Shown here one piece after another: positions 32,789 through 42,326 of a DNA stretch of 64,000 nt. The notes beneath the pieces were generated by a model, which was not told the origin of the DNA, did no database searches, and saw only the letters and a list, made by a program, of their open reading frames with translations. Position 1 is the first letter of the stretch. Every line of letters begins with the position of its first letter. The stretch is from Paenibacillus sp. yr247. Its GTDB lineage: Bacteria; Bacillota; Bacilli; Paenibacillales; NBRC-103111. The DNA is taken from NCBI RefSeq assembly GCF_900103825.1, contig NZ_FNIF01000011.1, positions 62,001 to 126,000 on the forward strand. Reading direction: 5' to 3'. A program made the position numbers and the translations under genes.

Positions 32789-33109
32789 TTACAGCCATTG
32801 TTCAGCCCACTCCTCAACGACTTTGAGGGCTCTGCCTAGTTCAATGCCTTTTCTTGTCAATGAATATTCGGTTCGAATTGGGCGCTCTGTTATGACATTT
32901 CGAATGATGATCCCGAATTCTTCAAGTTCCTTCATACGTTCATTAAGCATGCGTTTGCTAAGATCCGGAATATAAGCGTGAATTTCGCTGAACCGTTTTG
33001 GTTCGTCCATTAATGTATGAATGATTAAATTGACCCATTTTTTTCCTATTAATTGGTGAGAAAGTTCCACCTTTTCACATAATAGTTTACTTTGCTTTTC
33101 GTCACTCAT
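32789..33109 (-). CDS. HxlR family transcriptional regulator
   Basis: A 106-residue winged-helix protein. The family pattern is intact: GKKWVNLIIHTLMDEPKRFSE, then LSKRMLNERMKELEEFGII and the wing TEYSLTRKGIEL. A single Cys near the N-terminus (KLLCEKVEL, about residue 10) is placed like the redox-sensing Cys of the quinone sensors YodB/CatR of Bacillus. With a ring-cleaving dioxygenase gene next door, a role as a quinone or diamide sensor is a fair inference. The promoter overlaps a GTTATA-N4-TATAAC dyad, as expected for self-repression. Confidence 0.9.
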   Translation of the reverse strand: MSDEKQSKLLCEKVELSHQLIGKKWVNLIIHTLMDEPKRFSEIHAYIPDLSKRMLNERMKELEEFGIIIRNVITERPIRTEYSLTRKGIELGRALKVVEEWAEQWL

Positions 33110-33153
33110 ATCGTCACCTCATTCGTTTGAAAATTAGTTATTATTTGTTACTT

Positions 33154-33191
33154 GGTTATACTAATATAACATAGAAAACGCTGTCATTCAA
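33154..33191 (-). promoter_or_regulatory. Promoter and dyad operator of the HxlR gene
   Basis: On the reverse strand there are TTGAAT (33186-33191), 17 bases and TATATT (33163-33168). The dyad GTTATA-N4-TATAAC (33154-33169) covers the -10. Part of this area, ACTTGGTTATAC (33150-33161), recurs with one change at the zwf promoter. Confidence 0.6.
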
Positions 33192-33228
33192 AGGGCATAA
33201 GGCATTCACAATTTGGACATTTTTTTAG

Positions 33229-33257
33229 TTGACTTGGTCATACCCGAGGTGTATTAT
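33229..33257 (+). promoter_or_regulatory. Sigma A promoter of the pentose phosphate operon
   Basis: TTGACT (33229-33234), 17 bases and TATTAT (33252-33257). The segment ACTTGGTCATAC (33232-33243) repeats, with one change, the ACTTGGTTATAC of the divergent HxlR promoter. Confidence 0.7.
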
Positions 33258-33309
33258 TGGGAATATAAAGTATGTAGGTTATTAAAAGTAACCGAATGGA
33301 GGGGTGGAA

Positions 33310-34878
33310 ATGAACAACATAGACAACTTGGAAAACTTGGCCAACATGACTTTTGTTTTGTTTGGCGCTACGGGGGATTTAGCAAAGAGAAAGATATATC
33401 CCGCGCTTTATAATTTGTTTATTGATCAAAAGATGCCAAAGTCATTCTCGGTAATTGGATTAGGCAGAAGAGAATTGTCGGACGAAACCTTCCGAGTTCA
33501 GATAGAGCAATCCTTAAACACATTTTCCAGAAGTGATGCAAACGATCCTGTCATTTTGAAGGCTTTCCTAAGTGCTTTTCGCTATAGCGTGCTGGATGTG
33601 AATCGTGTTGAAGATTACCGTGAACTGTTACAGCTTGCCCAGCAGCGTGAAAAAGAATTGAATATTCCTGAGAATCGAATGTTTTATCTTTCGGTGGCTC
33701 CCGAGTTTTTCGATATCATCGCCTCTAACATCAAAGAGAGCGGGTTAGGTTCCACACAGGGATGGAAGAGACTAATCATTGAGAAGCCTTTTGGCCGCGA
33801 TTTGAAATCGGCACGTGAGCTCAATGAGAAATTGAGCCATACCTTTGAAGAACAGGAAATTTATCGAATCGATCATTTCCTCGGGAAGCCGATGGTACAG
33901 AACCTTGAGGTTCTCGAGCATTCAAACCCTATTCTTCATGCACTCTGGACGAATCGTTACATATCAAACGTTCAAATATCGGCGAATGAAATCGTAGGGG
34001 TTGAAGGAAGAGCGGGTTACTACGACCAAGCCGGGGCGATCCGGGATATGTTCCAAAATCATATGCTTCAGTTGCTGATGATGACAGCAATGCAGCTTCC
34101 TGAGGGAGCAGACACCGAACTAGTCCGTTTCAAAAAGAAAAAAGTTATGGAATCACTAAGGCCGCTAACGAAAGAGGACGTTGTTCAAAACGTTGTCCGC
34201 GGACAGTACACGCAGGGGGTAATTCAGGGCGAATCGGTTCCGGGATATGTGAATGAGCCAGGAGTTCCCTTCGCTTCGCAAAATGATACCTTCATTGCAG
34301 TTCGACTATGGGTCGATGATTATTTTTGGAACGAAGTCCCGTTTTATATTCGTACCGGTAAACGGATGAAGGAGAAATCAACACGGATCGTGATTGAGTT
34401 TAAAGAACCTTTAGCGAAGCTTCAACACAAGCCTCATGAGACTTCAGCACCCAATCTCCTAGTGCTTGATATCAGCCCGGACGAGGGCATTTGCTTTCAA
34501 TTAAATAGTAAGGATCCCTTGCATAAAGGCGAATATGAACCCATCCATTTCAACGTTAACACGAATCACAAAAATACACCGGAAGCTTATGAAAATTTGA
34601 TCTACGACGCTATCCGCGGGGATTCCACATTTTTTGCCCATTGGGATGAAGTTGAGTTGTCATGGAAATGGGTGCAGCCGATACTGGATGCATATGAAGA
34701 AGGGCTTATTCCACTTGATTCCTACGAGGCGGGCTCCTATGGTCCAGAAGCATCCTCACGATTATTGGCGGAAGATGGAAACAAATGGTGGCTAGATACT
34801 GATACTGATACTGATACTGAGCATGATATGAAATCAATTCAAGGAGAACAACATTATGAGTATGAACCACAACGTTGA
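33310..34878 (+). CDS. zwf: Glucose-6-phosphate 1-dehydrogenase Zwf
   Basis: Zwf oxidises glucose 6-phosphate to 6-phosphogluconolactone with NADP. The N-terminal nucleotide fold has [20 protein letters not shown]. The active-site segment is RIDHFLGKP, with the catalytic His and the substrate Lys. [12 protein letters not shown] is the second family signature. I chose the ATG at 33310 (AGGGG about 6 bases before); a GTG at 33304 is also in frame. The 522-residue length is normal. The C-terminal end contains a run of four GATACT hexamers (34795-34818), giving a (Asp-Thr)4 tail that looks unique to this strain. The gene overlaps tkt by 23 bases. Confidence 0.95.
   Translation: MNNIDNLENLANMTFVLFGATGDLAKRKIYPALYNLFIDQKMPKSFSVIGLGRRELSDETFRVQIEQSLNTFSRSDANDPVILKAFLSAFRYSVLDVNRVEDYRELLQLAQQREKELNIPENRMFYLSVAPEFFDIIASNIKESGLGSTQGWKRLIIEKPFGRDLKSARELNEKLSHTFEEQEIYRIDHFLGKPMVQNLEVLEHSNPILHALWTNRYISNVQISANEIVGVEGRAGYYDQAGAIRDMFQNHMLQLLMMTAMQLPEGADTELVRFKKKKVMESLRPLTKEDVVQNVVRGQYTQGVIQGESVPGYVNEPGVPFASQNDTFIAVRLWVDDYFWNEVPFYIRTGKRMKEKSTRIVIEFKEPLAKLQHKPHETSAPNLLVLDISPDEGICFQLNSKDPLHKGEYEPIHFNVNTNHKNTPEAYENLIYDAIRGDSTFFAHWDEVELSWKWVQPILDAYEEGLIPLDSYEAGSYGPEASSRLLAEDGNKWWLDTDTDTDTEHDMKSIQGEQHYEYEPQR
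34795..34818 (+). repeat. (GATACT)4 hexanucleotide repeat inside zwf
   Basis: Four perfect tandem copies of GATACT encode repeated Asp-Thr near the end of Zwf. A change of copy number would add or remove two residues without shifting the frame. Confidence 0.9.
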
Positions 34879-36856
34879 GCAATTAGCTGTGAATACGCTC
34901 CGAACTTTATCCATTGATGCTATTAACTACGCGAATTCCGGCCATCCGGGATTGCCAATGGGGGCTGCCCCGATGGCTTACGCCCTATGGGCCAATCATT
35001 TGAAACACAATCCAAAGCATGCCAAGTGGTTTGATCGAGATCGTTTTGTTCTCTCTGCCGGTCACGGTTCCAGCCTGCTGTACAGCCTGCTGCATTTGAC
35101 AGGATATAAAGTAACCACCCAGGATTTGCAGCAGTTTCGTAAGTTGAATAGCAGAACCCCGGGACACCCTGAATTCGGTCACACGGAGGGCGTTGAGGCT
35201 ACAACCGGTCCACTTGGACAAGGGATTGCGATGGCTGTTGGGATGGCAATGGCAGAAGCTCATCTTGCATCCAAATTCAATCGTGATGGTTTTCCAGTTA
35301 TTGATCATTATACGTACACGCTAGTCGGGGATGGTTGTTTGATGGAGGGGGTCTCCTACGAGTCGATGTCTATGGCCGGTCATATGAAACTCGGCAAATT
35401 GATCGCTCTCTATGATTCTAACAGCATCTCTCTTGACGGCGAATTAAATCTATCTTTCTCGGAAGATGTTCGAAAAAGAGCGGAGTCGGCCAATTGGCAA
35501 TACTTACTTGTCGAGGATGGCAATGATGTCGCAGAGATCACCAAAGCAATTGAAACAGCCAAACAAAACTCCGAGCAGCCGACCATCATTGAGATTAGAA
35601 CGGTGATCGGCTTCGGAAGCCCGAAAGTTGCCGGAACGAACAAGGCACACGGTAACCCGCTAGGCCAGGAGGAAGCGAAAGCAACAAAAGTAGCGTATGG
35701 CTGGAATTATGAAGAAGATTTCTATGTTCCTGAAGAAGTGAAAGCTCACTTTAATCTGCTTAGACAACAAGGAGAGGCTGCAGAATCCGAGTGGAATCAG
35801 TTGGTGGCTTCCTACAAAGCAGCTTATCCTGAACTATACCAAGAACTTGAGAATGCTATTAGTGGAAAGGTTTTGCTAGATGCGGCAGATATTCTGACCT
35901 TCGATAATTCGAAAGCTGTTTCGACTCGTGTTGCAAGCGGTGAAGCCATCAACCATTTCGTCAAAATTGTACCTTCCATATTCGGAGGAAGTGCGGATCT
36001 GTCCCATTCAACAATGACGGATATCAGAGGGGAGAAGAAGTTTGCGGTTGAGTCCTATGCTGGCCGCAACGTTTACTTTGGGGTTCGAGAACATGCAATG
36101 GGTGCCGCGGGCAACGGAATGGCACTGCATGGGGGCGTAAAACCATTCGTAAGCACCTTCTTCGTTTTCAATGATTATATGCGTCCTGCTATTAGATTAG
36201 CTGCCCTTCAAAAATTACCTGTCACGTATGTATTTACGCATGATTCGATCGCTGTCGGAGAAGACGGACCGACTCACGAGCCTGTAGAACAATTGGCTGC
36301 TCTGCGGACAATTCCAGGACTTACCGTTATTCGGCCGAGTGATGCGAACGAAACAGCCAATGCTTGGGCCTTTGCGCTGCAGCAAACGGATGGCCCGGTA
36401 GCTTTAGTGCTGAGCCGCCAAAACTTGCCAGTATTTGAACAAACAAAGGCAAATACGGATCAGCTTTCTAAAGGAGCATACGTTCTGACAGAAACAAATG
36501 ATCAGCCGGATGTTATCCTCATAGGGACTGGATCTGAAGTTTCCTTAGCAGTGGAAGCCAAGAAGGAATTGGAAAAAGACGATTTTTCTGTGCGCGTCGT
36601 CGCGATGCCTAGCTGGGAGCTTTACGAACGTCAATCCCTGGCCTACAAGGAATCTATTCTTCCTTCATCGATCCACAAACGGCTTGCGATTGAAACAGGG
36701 ATTTCTTTAGGCTGGGAACGTTATACAGGATTGAAGGGTAGAGTATTGTCCATTGAAACATTCGGAGCTTCCGGGTCTGGAAGCGAAGTTCTTGCATACT
36801 TTGGATTTTCGGTGAATCATGTCGTCCAATTAAGCAAAGATTTGCTTAACGAATAG
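34856..36856 (+). CDS. tkt: Transketolase
   Basis: Transketolase moves two-carbon ketol units in the non-oxidative pentose phosphate pathway, with thiamine diphosphate. The 666-residue protein shows the thiamine-binding [12 protein letters not shown] (GDG...) with the later [10 protein letters not shown]. The family's N-terminal [16 protein letters not shown] and the central [14 protein letters not shown] loop are also present, and REHAMG holds the catalytic Glu. The start is inside the zwf gene (23-base overlap) with an AAGGAGA RBS, so the two are coupled. Confidence 0.96.
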   Translation: MSMNHNVEQLAVNTLRTLSIDAINYANSGHPGLPMGAAPMAYALWANHLKHNPKHAKWFDRDRFVLSAGHGSSLLYSLLHLTGYKVTTQDLQQFRKLNSRTPGHPEFGHTEGVEATTGPLGQGIAMAVGMAMAEAHLASKFNRDGFPVIDHYTYTLVGDGCLMEGVSYESMSMAGHMKLGKLIALYDSNSISLDGELNLSFSEDVRKRAESANWQYLLVEDGNDVAEITKAIETAKQNSEQPTIIEIRTVIGFGSPKVAGTNKAHGNPLGQEEAKATKVAYGWNYEEDFYVPEEVKAHFNLLRQQGEAAESEWNQLVASYKAAYPELYQELENAISGKVLLDAADILTFDNSKAVSTRVASGEAINHFVKIVPSIFGGSADLSHSTMTDIRGEKKFAVESYAGRNVYFGVREHAMGAAGNGMALHGGVKPFVSTFFVFNDYMRPAIRLAALQKLPVTYVFTHDSIAVGEDGPTHEPVEQLAALRTIPGLTVIRPSDANETANAWAFALQQTDGPVALVLSRQNLPVFEQTKANTDQLSKGAYVLTETNDQPDVILIGTGSEVSLAVEAKKELEKDDFSVRVVAMPSWELYERQSLAYKESILPSSIHKRLAIETGISLGWERYTGLKGRVLSIETFGASGSGSEVLAYFGFSVNHVVQLSKDLLNE

Positions 36857-36904
36857 ATGATTAATAGAGATAACGTATAGACATTCGTTATGGAGGGAAA
36901 CACA

Positions 36905-37804
36905 ATGAAAGTTGGATTAGTCGGACTAGGCAAAATGGGATTAAACTTAGGTCAAAATCTTCTTGATAATAAACATGAAGTTGTTGCATTTGATTTAAAT
37001 TACCAAGCGGTAGAGGAAATGAAGGCATTTGGAGCCAAAGGGGCGGCCAACTTGAAGGAGTTCGTTCAATCCTTGGAGCACCCAAGAATTATTTGGATCA
37101 TGGTTCCACATAAAGTTGTCGATTCCGTTATCGATGAGATTTCAACTCTATTATCCGAAGGCGATATTATCATTGAAGCCGGGAATTCCCATTATAAGGA
37201 ATCCGTCAATCGTTACAATCAACTTAAAGGAAAAGGCATAAACTTCCTTGATGTCGGCACTTCCGGAGGTATGGAAGGGGCAAGAAACGGAGCATGCTAC
37301 ATGGTAGGCGGCGACCCGGAAGTATGGTCTGCCGTTGAACCGATATTCCGTGATACAGCCGTGGAAAACGGTTATCTGTATGCAGGTAAAGCAGGCAGCG
37401 GACACTTTCTGAAGATGGTTCATAACGGGATCGAGTACGGCATGATGGCGGCGATCGGAGAAGGATTCGAAGTGTTGGAGAAAAGCGATTTTGACTTTGA
37501 TTATGAAAAAGTGGCCCGCGTCTGGAATCACGGTTCCGTTATCCGTTCATGGCTCATTGAGCTGATGGAGCGCGCCTTTTCCAAAGATTCCAAGCTGGAA
37601 GAGATTAAAGGGGTTATGCATTCCTCTGGTGAAGCGAAATGGACGCTGGAGACGGCTTTCGATCTACAAACGGCTACTCCGGTTATTGCCATGTCCTTGC
37701 TCATGCGGTTCCGCTCATTAGAGACCGATACGTTCACAGGCAAAGTCGTTGCGGCGCTTCGCAATGAGTTTGGCGGACATGCAGTAGAAAAAATAAGCAA
37801 GTAA
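36905..37804 (+). CDS. gnd: 6-phosphogluconate dehydrogenase, short (GndA/YqeC) type
   Basis: A 299-residue decarboxylating 6-phosphogluconate dehydrogenase that makes ribulose 5-phosphate. The cofactor fold starts [19 protein letters not shown], and strand 2 ends in VVAFDLN, an acidic residue that favours NAD over [18 protein letters not shown] and [15 protein letters not shown] are the substrate and catalytic segments, with the Lys-x-x-His-Asn-Gly motif. It is much shorter than the classical 470-residue enzyme and belongs to the short GndA/YqeC type. The ATG at 36905 follows GGAGGG; an in-frame ATG at 36890 precedes that site. Confidence 0.93.
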   Translation: MKVGLVGLGKMGLNLGQNLLDNKHEVVAFDLNYQAVEEMKAFGAKGAANLKEFVQSLEHPRIIWIMVPHKVVDSVIDEISTLLSEGDIIIEAGNSHYKESVNRYNQLKGKGINFLDVGTSGGMEGARNGACYMVGGDPEVWSAVEPIFRDTAVENGYLYAGKAGSGHFLKMVHNGIEYGMMAAIGEGFEVLEKSDFDFDYEKVARVWNHGSVIRSWLIELMERAFSKDSKLEEIKGVMHSSGEAKWTLETAFDLQTATPVIAMSLLMRFRSLETDTFTGKVVAALRNEFGGHAVEKISK

Positions 37805-37841
37805 ATACATCATCATACTTTATAATCGGGAGGCAATTATT

Positions 37842-38510
37842 ATGAAATTTTTTATTGATACGGCCAATGTTGAGGATATTAAAAAAGCGTATAAAATCGG
37901 TGTATTATCCGGTGTTACAACGAATCCATCTTTAGTCGCTAAAGAAGGCGTGAAATTTGAAGACCGTATTGCTGAAATTTTACAGCTGGTGCCTGAAGTT
38001 GAATCTGTTTCTGCCGAAGTGACACCAGAAGCTCTTACAGCTGAAGATATGATCGCGCAAGCAAATGAATTGATCAAGATTAATGGCGGTGACAAGAACA
38101 TCACGATCAAGCTTCCTATGACTTTAGATGGGTTAGAAGCTTGTCGCTATCTGACTAAGAAAGGTGTTAAAACCAACGTCACTCTGATCTTCACGGTGAA
38201 TCAAGCGCTCTTGGCCGCTCGTGCAGGTGCCACATACGTTTCCCCATTCTTAGGCCGTTTGGATGATATCTCAGAAGATGGTGTACTGCTAGTTTCGAAA
38301 ATCGCTGAGTTATTCCGTATTCATCAGTTAGATGCACAAATTATTGCAGCTTCTGTTCGTCATCCAGATCACGTAACCCGTGTAGCAATGGCTGGGGCTC
38401 ATATTGCAACAGTTCCTTTCAGTGTTATACAGCAGATTTCGAAGCATCCGCTGACCGATCAAGGCATGGAAAAATTCGCGGCTGATTGGGCAAAAGCTCC
38501 AAAAAATTAA
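37842..38510 (+). CDS. tal: Transaldolase (short, fructose-6-phosphate aldolase type)
   Basis: A 222-residue transaldolase of the small TalC/FSA-like group. It opens [20 protein letters not shown], then [13 protein letters not shown]. The Schiff-base Lys is in [22 protein letters not shown] and [12 protein letters not shown] are the other family segments. It transfers a dihydroxyacetone unit in the non-oxidative pentose phosphate pathway and completes the zwf-tkt-gnd-tal operon. The RBS is GGGAGGC. A strong terminator follows at 38541-38580. No 6-phosphogluconolactonase gene is in the cluster. Confidence 0.95.
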   Translation: MKFFIDTANVEDIKKAYKIGVLSGVTTNPSLVAKEGVKFEDRIAEILQLVPEVESVSAEVTPEALTAEDMIAQANELIKINGGDKNITIKLPMTLDGLEACRYLTKKGVKTNVTLIFTVNQALLAARAGATYVSPFLGRLDDISEDGVLLVSKIAELFRIHQLDAQIIAASVRHPDHVTRVAMAGAHIATVPFSVIQQISKHPLTDQGMEKFAADWAKAPKN

Positions 38511-38540
38511 TCCTGTCTGCGATTACTCCACAGCAAGTCA

Positions 38541-38580
38541 AATAAGCCGTCCTTATTTAATAAGAAGACGGCTTATTTGC
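38541..38580 (+). terminator. Terminator of the pentose phosphate operon
   Basis: AATAAGCCGTC pairs with GACGGCTTATT, with an inner CTTATT/ATAAG pairing, followed by T residues. Confidence 0.9.
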
Positions 38581-38609
38581 TTCATAACTTGAGGATATAT
38601 ATCTATAAT
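38581..38609 (+). promoter_or_regulatory. Orphan promoter of a possible short RNA
   Basis: TTCATA (38581-38586), 17 bases and a perfect TATAAT (38604-38609). The only thing downstream before the terminator at 38627-38664 is a hairpin, so a transcript of about 50 bases would be expected. Confidence 0.45.
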
Positions 38610-38626
38610 GCTGTGTTATAAAGAAG

Positions 38627-38664
38627 AAAATCACGAAGCATGGAAATTGCTTCGTGATTTTTTA
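38627..38664 (+). terminator. Terminator of the orphan promoter unit
   Basis: AAATCACGAAGCA pairs perfectly with TGCTTCGTGATTT around a TGGAAAT loop, followed by T residues. No gene ends between this and the preceding operon terminator. Confidence 0.85.
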
Positions 38665-38734
38665 TTAAGAAGAATAGTTTCGAAAATTGAAGATACTATG
38701 ATTTTTTTCATCAATTCAATAGGGGGTATAAGAG

Positions 38735-38842
38735 ATGAAGCAATATAATTTGTCATCTTCCGAGTTTACGATTTTGGAATTGTTATATACTAAGGAAGAA
38801 GAAATCCTTTGCTGCAAATCGGTGAAAAGATATTTTCAATGA
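38735..38842 (+). CDS. 35-codon frame, small or broken gene
   Basis: A strong RBS (AGGGGG, 7 to 8 bases upstream) leads into 35 codons that begin MKQYNLSSSEFTILELL and continue YTKEEEIL. Shifting one frame after EEEIL gives LQIGEKIF, which looks like the first helix of a TetR-type regulator, so it may be a truncated or frameshifted remnant. Its end overlaps the convergent deacetylase gene by a few bases. Support for a real product is weak. Confidence 0.3.
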   Translation: MKQYNLSSSEFTILELLYTKEEEILCCKSVKRYFQ

Positions 38843-39624
38843 GTCTCAGCAGATAAAAGCTCTGGCACTGTTACAAAAGAATAGTTGTTTTGCTTTAAAT
38901 ACGAGATGATTTGAGGCAAAGCTTGAATCGTGTTCGTCAAATTGCCTCCTTTTCCTCCAGCTGAGTGCTGTAGGATAATGGCCCCTGGTGTAACTTCCTT
39001 TTTGACAGCGTTGATGATTTCTGCGGTGCTTTTTCCTTTCCAATCCAAAGTGTCTACAGACCAACCTATGAGGTGGTGTCCGGTTGAAGCTGCATCGATT
39101 CTAACATCATTGTTTACCGCGCCATAGGGAGCTCTGAATAAAGTGGGTGAAGCTCCACTAATGTTTCGGATGACATCATCGGTTTTCGTAATTTCATTGC
39201 GGATAAGTTCATTAGATAATTTGAGGAGATCAGGATGATCCCAAGAATGGTTACCAACAACATGTCCTTCCTGAACGATTCGTCTCAACACAGCTGGGTA
39301 TTTGGCCGCATGTTCGCCCACAACAAAGAAGGTAGCCTTAATCCCATTCGCCTTCAAGATATCAAGAATTTTCAATGTGTATTTATCATCAGGGCCATCG
39401 TCAAAAGTTAAAGCGACTTGTTTTTTTGTCATCGTTACATGATTAATAACACGCTCATCTAACGCGGAATCCATTTGTTTTCCGATAGCAGCTTGAACGA
39501 CTGAACTTACTGATTGGCTAATCGGAGCAGGAGAAATAACAGATGGCTTAGGAGTTCCACATCCGGACAGGAATAAACAAATCGCTATACACATTAGGCT
39601 AAGTTTAACTATCAAGAAAAACAC
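38836..39624 (-). CDS. Polysaccharide deacetylase lipoprotein
   Basis: A 262-residue NodB-homology (carbohydrate esterase 4) enzyme. It has a lipoprotein signal with lipobox LSGC (Cys22), so it should act on the outer membrane face. Motif 1 is ALTFDDGPDD, with the catalytic Asp pair. Motif 2 is GNHSWDHPDL, with the metal His residues. Motif 3 is RAPYGA, motif 4 DTLDWKG and motif 5 ILQHSAGG. Members remove acetyl groups from N-acetylglucosamine or N-acetylmuramic acid in peptidoglycan or chitin. It lies 6 bases after the phosphodiester glycosidase gene, so the two form a cell-envelope operon. Confidence 0.93.
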   Translation of the reverse strand: MFFLIVKLSLMCIAICLFLSGCGTPKPSVISPAPISQSVSSVVQAAIGKQMDSALDERVINHVTMTKKQVALTFDDGPDDKYTLKILDILKANGIKATFFVVGEHAAKYPAVLRRIVQEGHVVGNHSWDHPDLLKLSNELIRNEITKTDDVIRNISGASPTLFRAPYGAVNNDVRIDAASTGHHLIGWSVDTLDWKGKSTAEIINAVKKEVTPGAIILQHSAGGKGGNLTNTIQALPQIISYLKQNNYSFVTVPELLSAETH

Positions 39625-39630
39625 TTCTTT

Positions 39631-40737
39631 CTACTGCTTGGCAGCGAATGGTTTTATTGAAGAGTTGTAGTTGGACATGTTGATGCCGCTCCACAAATTT
39701 TTATTTACCACTTTCTCAGGGTGGTCAAATACAAGGAAGGCTGTTGGCAAATATCGCATGCCGTAACTGCTGGAAGGTCGATTCACAACCTGACCATCAT
39801 TAACTAACACGGAAGAAGAGCCTCCGTCTAGATTGGCAGCTGTAACAGCCCCTTTTTCTAATAATAGCTGTTGGGCATCGTAAAGCGTTGCTCCAATTGA
39901 ATAGCCTGGTTGTCGTCCGTCAATAACGAGAAAGATGATTGTCCCGTCTTTCGTTTGAGCCATACAGGTTCGAGGAGCGATTCCCCAACCATCCGCTTCG
40001 TTTTTCACAAGACCCTTGCCGTTAACGATAAATTTGGGTTGGAAGGTGACGGCGTCTTTAACCCCCATTTTGACCAATTCACTAGGTTTATAGCGCCCTG
40101 CAACCATCACACCATTTCGATCAAGGCCAACAACATTGACAGGGTCTTCCATACCTCCATCACTGTAGAGAAGTTTTCCATCTGCCATTACAATACCTAT
40201 GGGTCTAAAACCATTTCCGTCATAGTTGGGATCATCAAATGCACCTCCATTTACGCCAGCAATGGCACCTGTTCGTTTAACCATACTCAGAATTTGCTCT
40301 CCTTGTCCCATGATACTTGTGGTTACGACACGGATCATTTGGGGATTGTGAACATAGAGTAAATAACCTTTGTACTTTTTGTTCGTGATGGGCTCAACGT
40401 TTACTGCATTGTTCTTTTTTGTTGACACCAGTACATTGTGATTGTCCTTTTCCATCCCCATAGCGTCGAATTTTTTCATGTATTCGTCTACTCTACGGTT
40501 GAGTTCGTTCTCACCAATTAAATATTTTGCGAAGTCGCGGTGCTGCGACGTTATTAGTGTATCCGCAATCATGTAACGATAATTAGTTCCGGATGCCGAG
40601 AAATAGAACCAGCAAACAAAAGAACAGATGACAAAGAGAAAGATAAGGATAAAAAAGCGCATATAGCGCTTGCGTCGCGGCTTAGGAAGTAGAGTAGGGC
40701 CAGATTGAGCTAATGAATATCCTTGATAATCATTCAT
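39631..40737 (-). CDS. Phosphodiester glycosidase family membrane protein (NAGPA domain)
   Basis: A 368-residue protein with a single N-terminal membrane anchor (RFFILIFLFVICSFVCWFYF, about residues 24-43) and an extracytoplasmic NAGPA-type phosphodiester glycosidase domain. The family core shows GAIAGVNGGAFDDP, then GIVMADGKLLYSDG, then WGIAPRTCMAQTKDG, VIDGRQPGYSIGATL and NLDGGSSSVLV. Such enzymes remove N-acetylglucosamine from phosphodiester linkages and are found in exopolysaccharide and teichoic acid contexts. The start is the ATG at 40737 with an AGAGGTG RBS; a further ATG at 40761 lies upstream of it. The deacetylase gene follows directly. Confidence 0.9.
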   Translation of the reverse strand: MNDYQGYSLAQSGPTLLPKPRRKRYMRFFILIFLFVICSFVCWFYFSASGTNYRYMIADTLITSQHRDFAKYLIGENELNRRVDEYMKKFDAMGMEKDNHNVLVSTKKNNAVNVEPITNKKYKGYLLYVHNPQMIRVVTTSIMGQGEQILSMVKRTGAIAGVNGGAFDDPNYDGNGFRPIGIVMADGKLLYSDGGMEDPVNVVGLDRNGVMVAGRYKPSELVKMGVKDAVTFQPKFIVNGKGLVKNEADGWGIAPRTCMAQTKDGTIIFLVIDGRQPGYSIGATLYDAQQLLLEKGAVTAANLDGGSSSVLVNDGQVVNRPSSSYGMRYLPTAFLVFDHPEKVVNKNLWSGINMSNYNSSIKPFAAKQ

Positions 40738-40837
40738 GTAAAAACACCTCTTTCCAATCATACCTACCTACTTTAATATAGATTCCTTAAAATACGATGA
40801 AAAAAGACAATATTTTCACATATTTTCAGCTGCAAAA

Positions 40838-40884
40838 TAAAAAGAGCCGAATTAGCCTGAAATGGCTGCTTAACGGCTCTTTAT
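40838..40884. terminator. Terminator of the first DUF1003 gene
   Basis: AAAGAGCCG (40841-40849) pairs with CGGCTCTTT (40874-40882) around a loop that itself holds AGCC/GGCT. On the reverse strand it ends in a T-rich run. Confidence 0.85.
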
Positions 40885-40895
40885 GCGTCTTACCA

Positions 40896-41450
40896 TTATT
40901 GATGGTCATGAGGTTCCTGTTTTTTTGCATATGTTGAGATGATCAAGCGTTTTAATTCTTGCAGTTCATTCTCGATTCGGTGCAAATGACTTTTCATATC
41001 ATCGATTTCTTGTTCCGCTTTATAATTGATTGCGAAATCAATTACGGATTCATGTTTGTCCCTTGAAGCTTGCCGATTCTGACTCATCATGATGACAGGA
41101 GCTTGAAAAGCTGCAATAAATGACAAGCATAAATTCAATAGGATAAAGGGTTCAGAATCGAAATGAGAAGTGAACGGCAGGGTGTTCCAAATGATCCATA
41201 AGGCAAGGAAAACCGCAAAATAAATGATGAATCTCCAACTTCCGCCAAATGAAGCTAGCCGATCTGCAAGCCGATCTGCCCAGCTCGTTTTACGAATGTA
41301 TTCTTCTTCCAGATGGATAAGAATGCTTTTTTCATAGTTATCAACTAGGCGATCAATGCGTAAAGCATCTGTAGGATTGATATCAATATCAAAGCCTTGT
41401 AATTTACTGTCTTTCATTTGTTCTTTGGTCTGGAAATATTTTTTGGCCAT
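40896..41450 (-). CDS. DUF1003 family membrane protein
   Basis: A 184-residue protein of the DUF1003 family. A soluble N-terminal part is followed by two membrane helices (WRFIIYFAVFLALWIIWNTL and FILLNLCLSFIAAFQAPVIM), the family signature MMSQNRQASRDKHE and a C-terminal coiled coil (DDMKSHLHRIENELQELKRLI). The function of DUF1003 is not established. A close paralogue (41795-42319) is transcribed divergently. The two share the stretch LASFGGSWRFI and most of the SQNRQA...AINYKAEQEIDDM block, so they are the result of a duplication, with only moderate divergence since. A terminator follows at 40838-40884. Confidence 0.9.
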   Translation of the reverse strand: MAKKYFQTKEQMKDSKLQGFDIDINPTDALRIDRLVDNYEKSILIHLEEEYIRKTSWADRLADRLASFGGSWRFIIYFAVFLALWIIWNTLPFTSHFDSEPFILLNLCLSFIAAFQAPVIMMSQNRQASRDKHESVIDFAINYKAEQEIDDMKSHLHRIENELQELKRLIISTYAKKQEPHDHQ

Positions 41451-41794
41451 CGGTTACCCTCCTCATATTCGCCTGAGGAAGTCATACAATAAGCATGATA
41501 AATTACTTGAGCTGCAAACTTTTCACAAGCAGTCTGTAAGTCAAGTGGGATGCATAATTGGAGACTTCCTCGATGCCTATCGGCCCTTCTTCACTTGAAC
41601 TCGGACTACCCATAGAAAAGTTTCAACTCCTTTTATTCTTATTAAATACCTTTTTTATCATACTCTGAACGGAAGCTATTGTACATCGGTATTTGACCTA
41701 TTTACCCGGAGCTTTACACGCTGTTGATCGCTTTGTAAATTAGTGGTATGTTGAAATGGATGATCTCATGTTTCAACAGAAGGAGTAGGATGAA
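41451..41794. other. Divergent promoter region between the DUF1003 paralogues
   Basis: About 340 bases with no supported gene. On the + strand TTGATC (41724-41729), 17 bases and TATGTT (41747-41752) form a promoter for the 41795 gene. On the - strand a possible TTGTGA/TAATTT pair lies near 41500-41530 in front of the 40896-41450 gene. The rest shows nothing clear. Confidence 0.5.
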
Positions 41795-42319
41795 ATGTCA
41801 CAAATAGTAGAGACGAATTATAAGAAAGAGCTAAGTGACTATGGTTCACGCATGAATCGTTTGGTGGATGAATTTGAAAGTCAAATACATAAACAGCTGA
41901 ACGAGAAATATGCGCAGTCAACGAAATGGTCCGATAAGCTTGCTGATAAAATAGCTTCCTTCGGAGGCAGTTGGAGATTTATTAATATTTTTTTTGCTGT
42001 TCTCGCTTTGTGGATCGTTCTAAATTCGCTCTCTTTTACTAAAATGATTCATTTTGATGAATCACCTTTCATTTTATTAAACTTGGTCTTATCTTTCCTT
42101 GCTGGCTTTCAAGCTCCAATTATCATGATGAGTCAGAATAGACAAGCTATTAGAGATAAGAAGGAAACCATCGTTGACTATGCAATCAACTATAAAGCGG
42201 AGCAAGAAATTGACGATATGCAGGGACACTTGCATAGATTAGAGGATGATTTTGCTGCTTTTAGGAGAGAAGTAAAGGAAGATTTGGCTGAGATTAAAAG
42301 ACTTTTAGAAAGTAAATAA
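41795..42319 (+). CDS. DUF1003 family membrane protein (paralogue)
   Basis: A 174-residue paralogue of the product at 40896-41450, with the same order of parts: an N-terminal soluble helix with a charged WSDKLADKIASFGGSWRF lead, two membrane helices (FINIFFAVLALWIVLNSL and FILLNLVLSFLAGFQAPIIM), the SQNRQAIRDKKE signature and a coiled-coil tail (DMQGHLHRLEDDFAAFRREV). The gene has AGGAGTAGGATGAA as its RBS area and a sigma A promoter at 41724-41752. A terminator follows at 42327-42356. The function of the family is unknown. Confidence 0.9.
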   Translation: MSQIVETNYKKELSDYGSRMNRLVDEFESQIHKQLNEKYAQSTKWSDKLADKIASFGGSWRFINIFFAVLALWIVLNSLSFTKMIHFDESPFILLNLVLSFLAGFQAPIIMMSQNRQAIRDKKETIVDYAINYKAEQEIDDMQGHLHRLEDDFAAFRREVKEDLAEIKRLLESK

Positions 42320-42326
42320 ACGGGAT

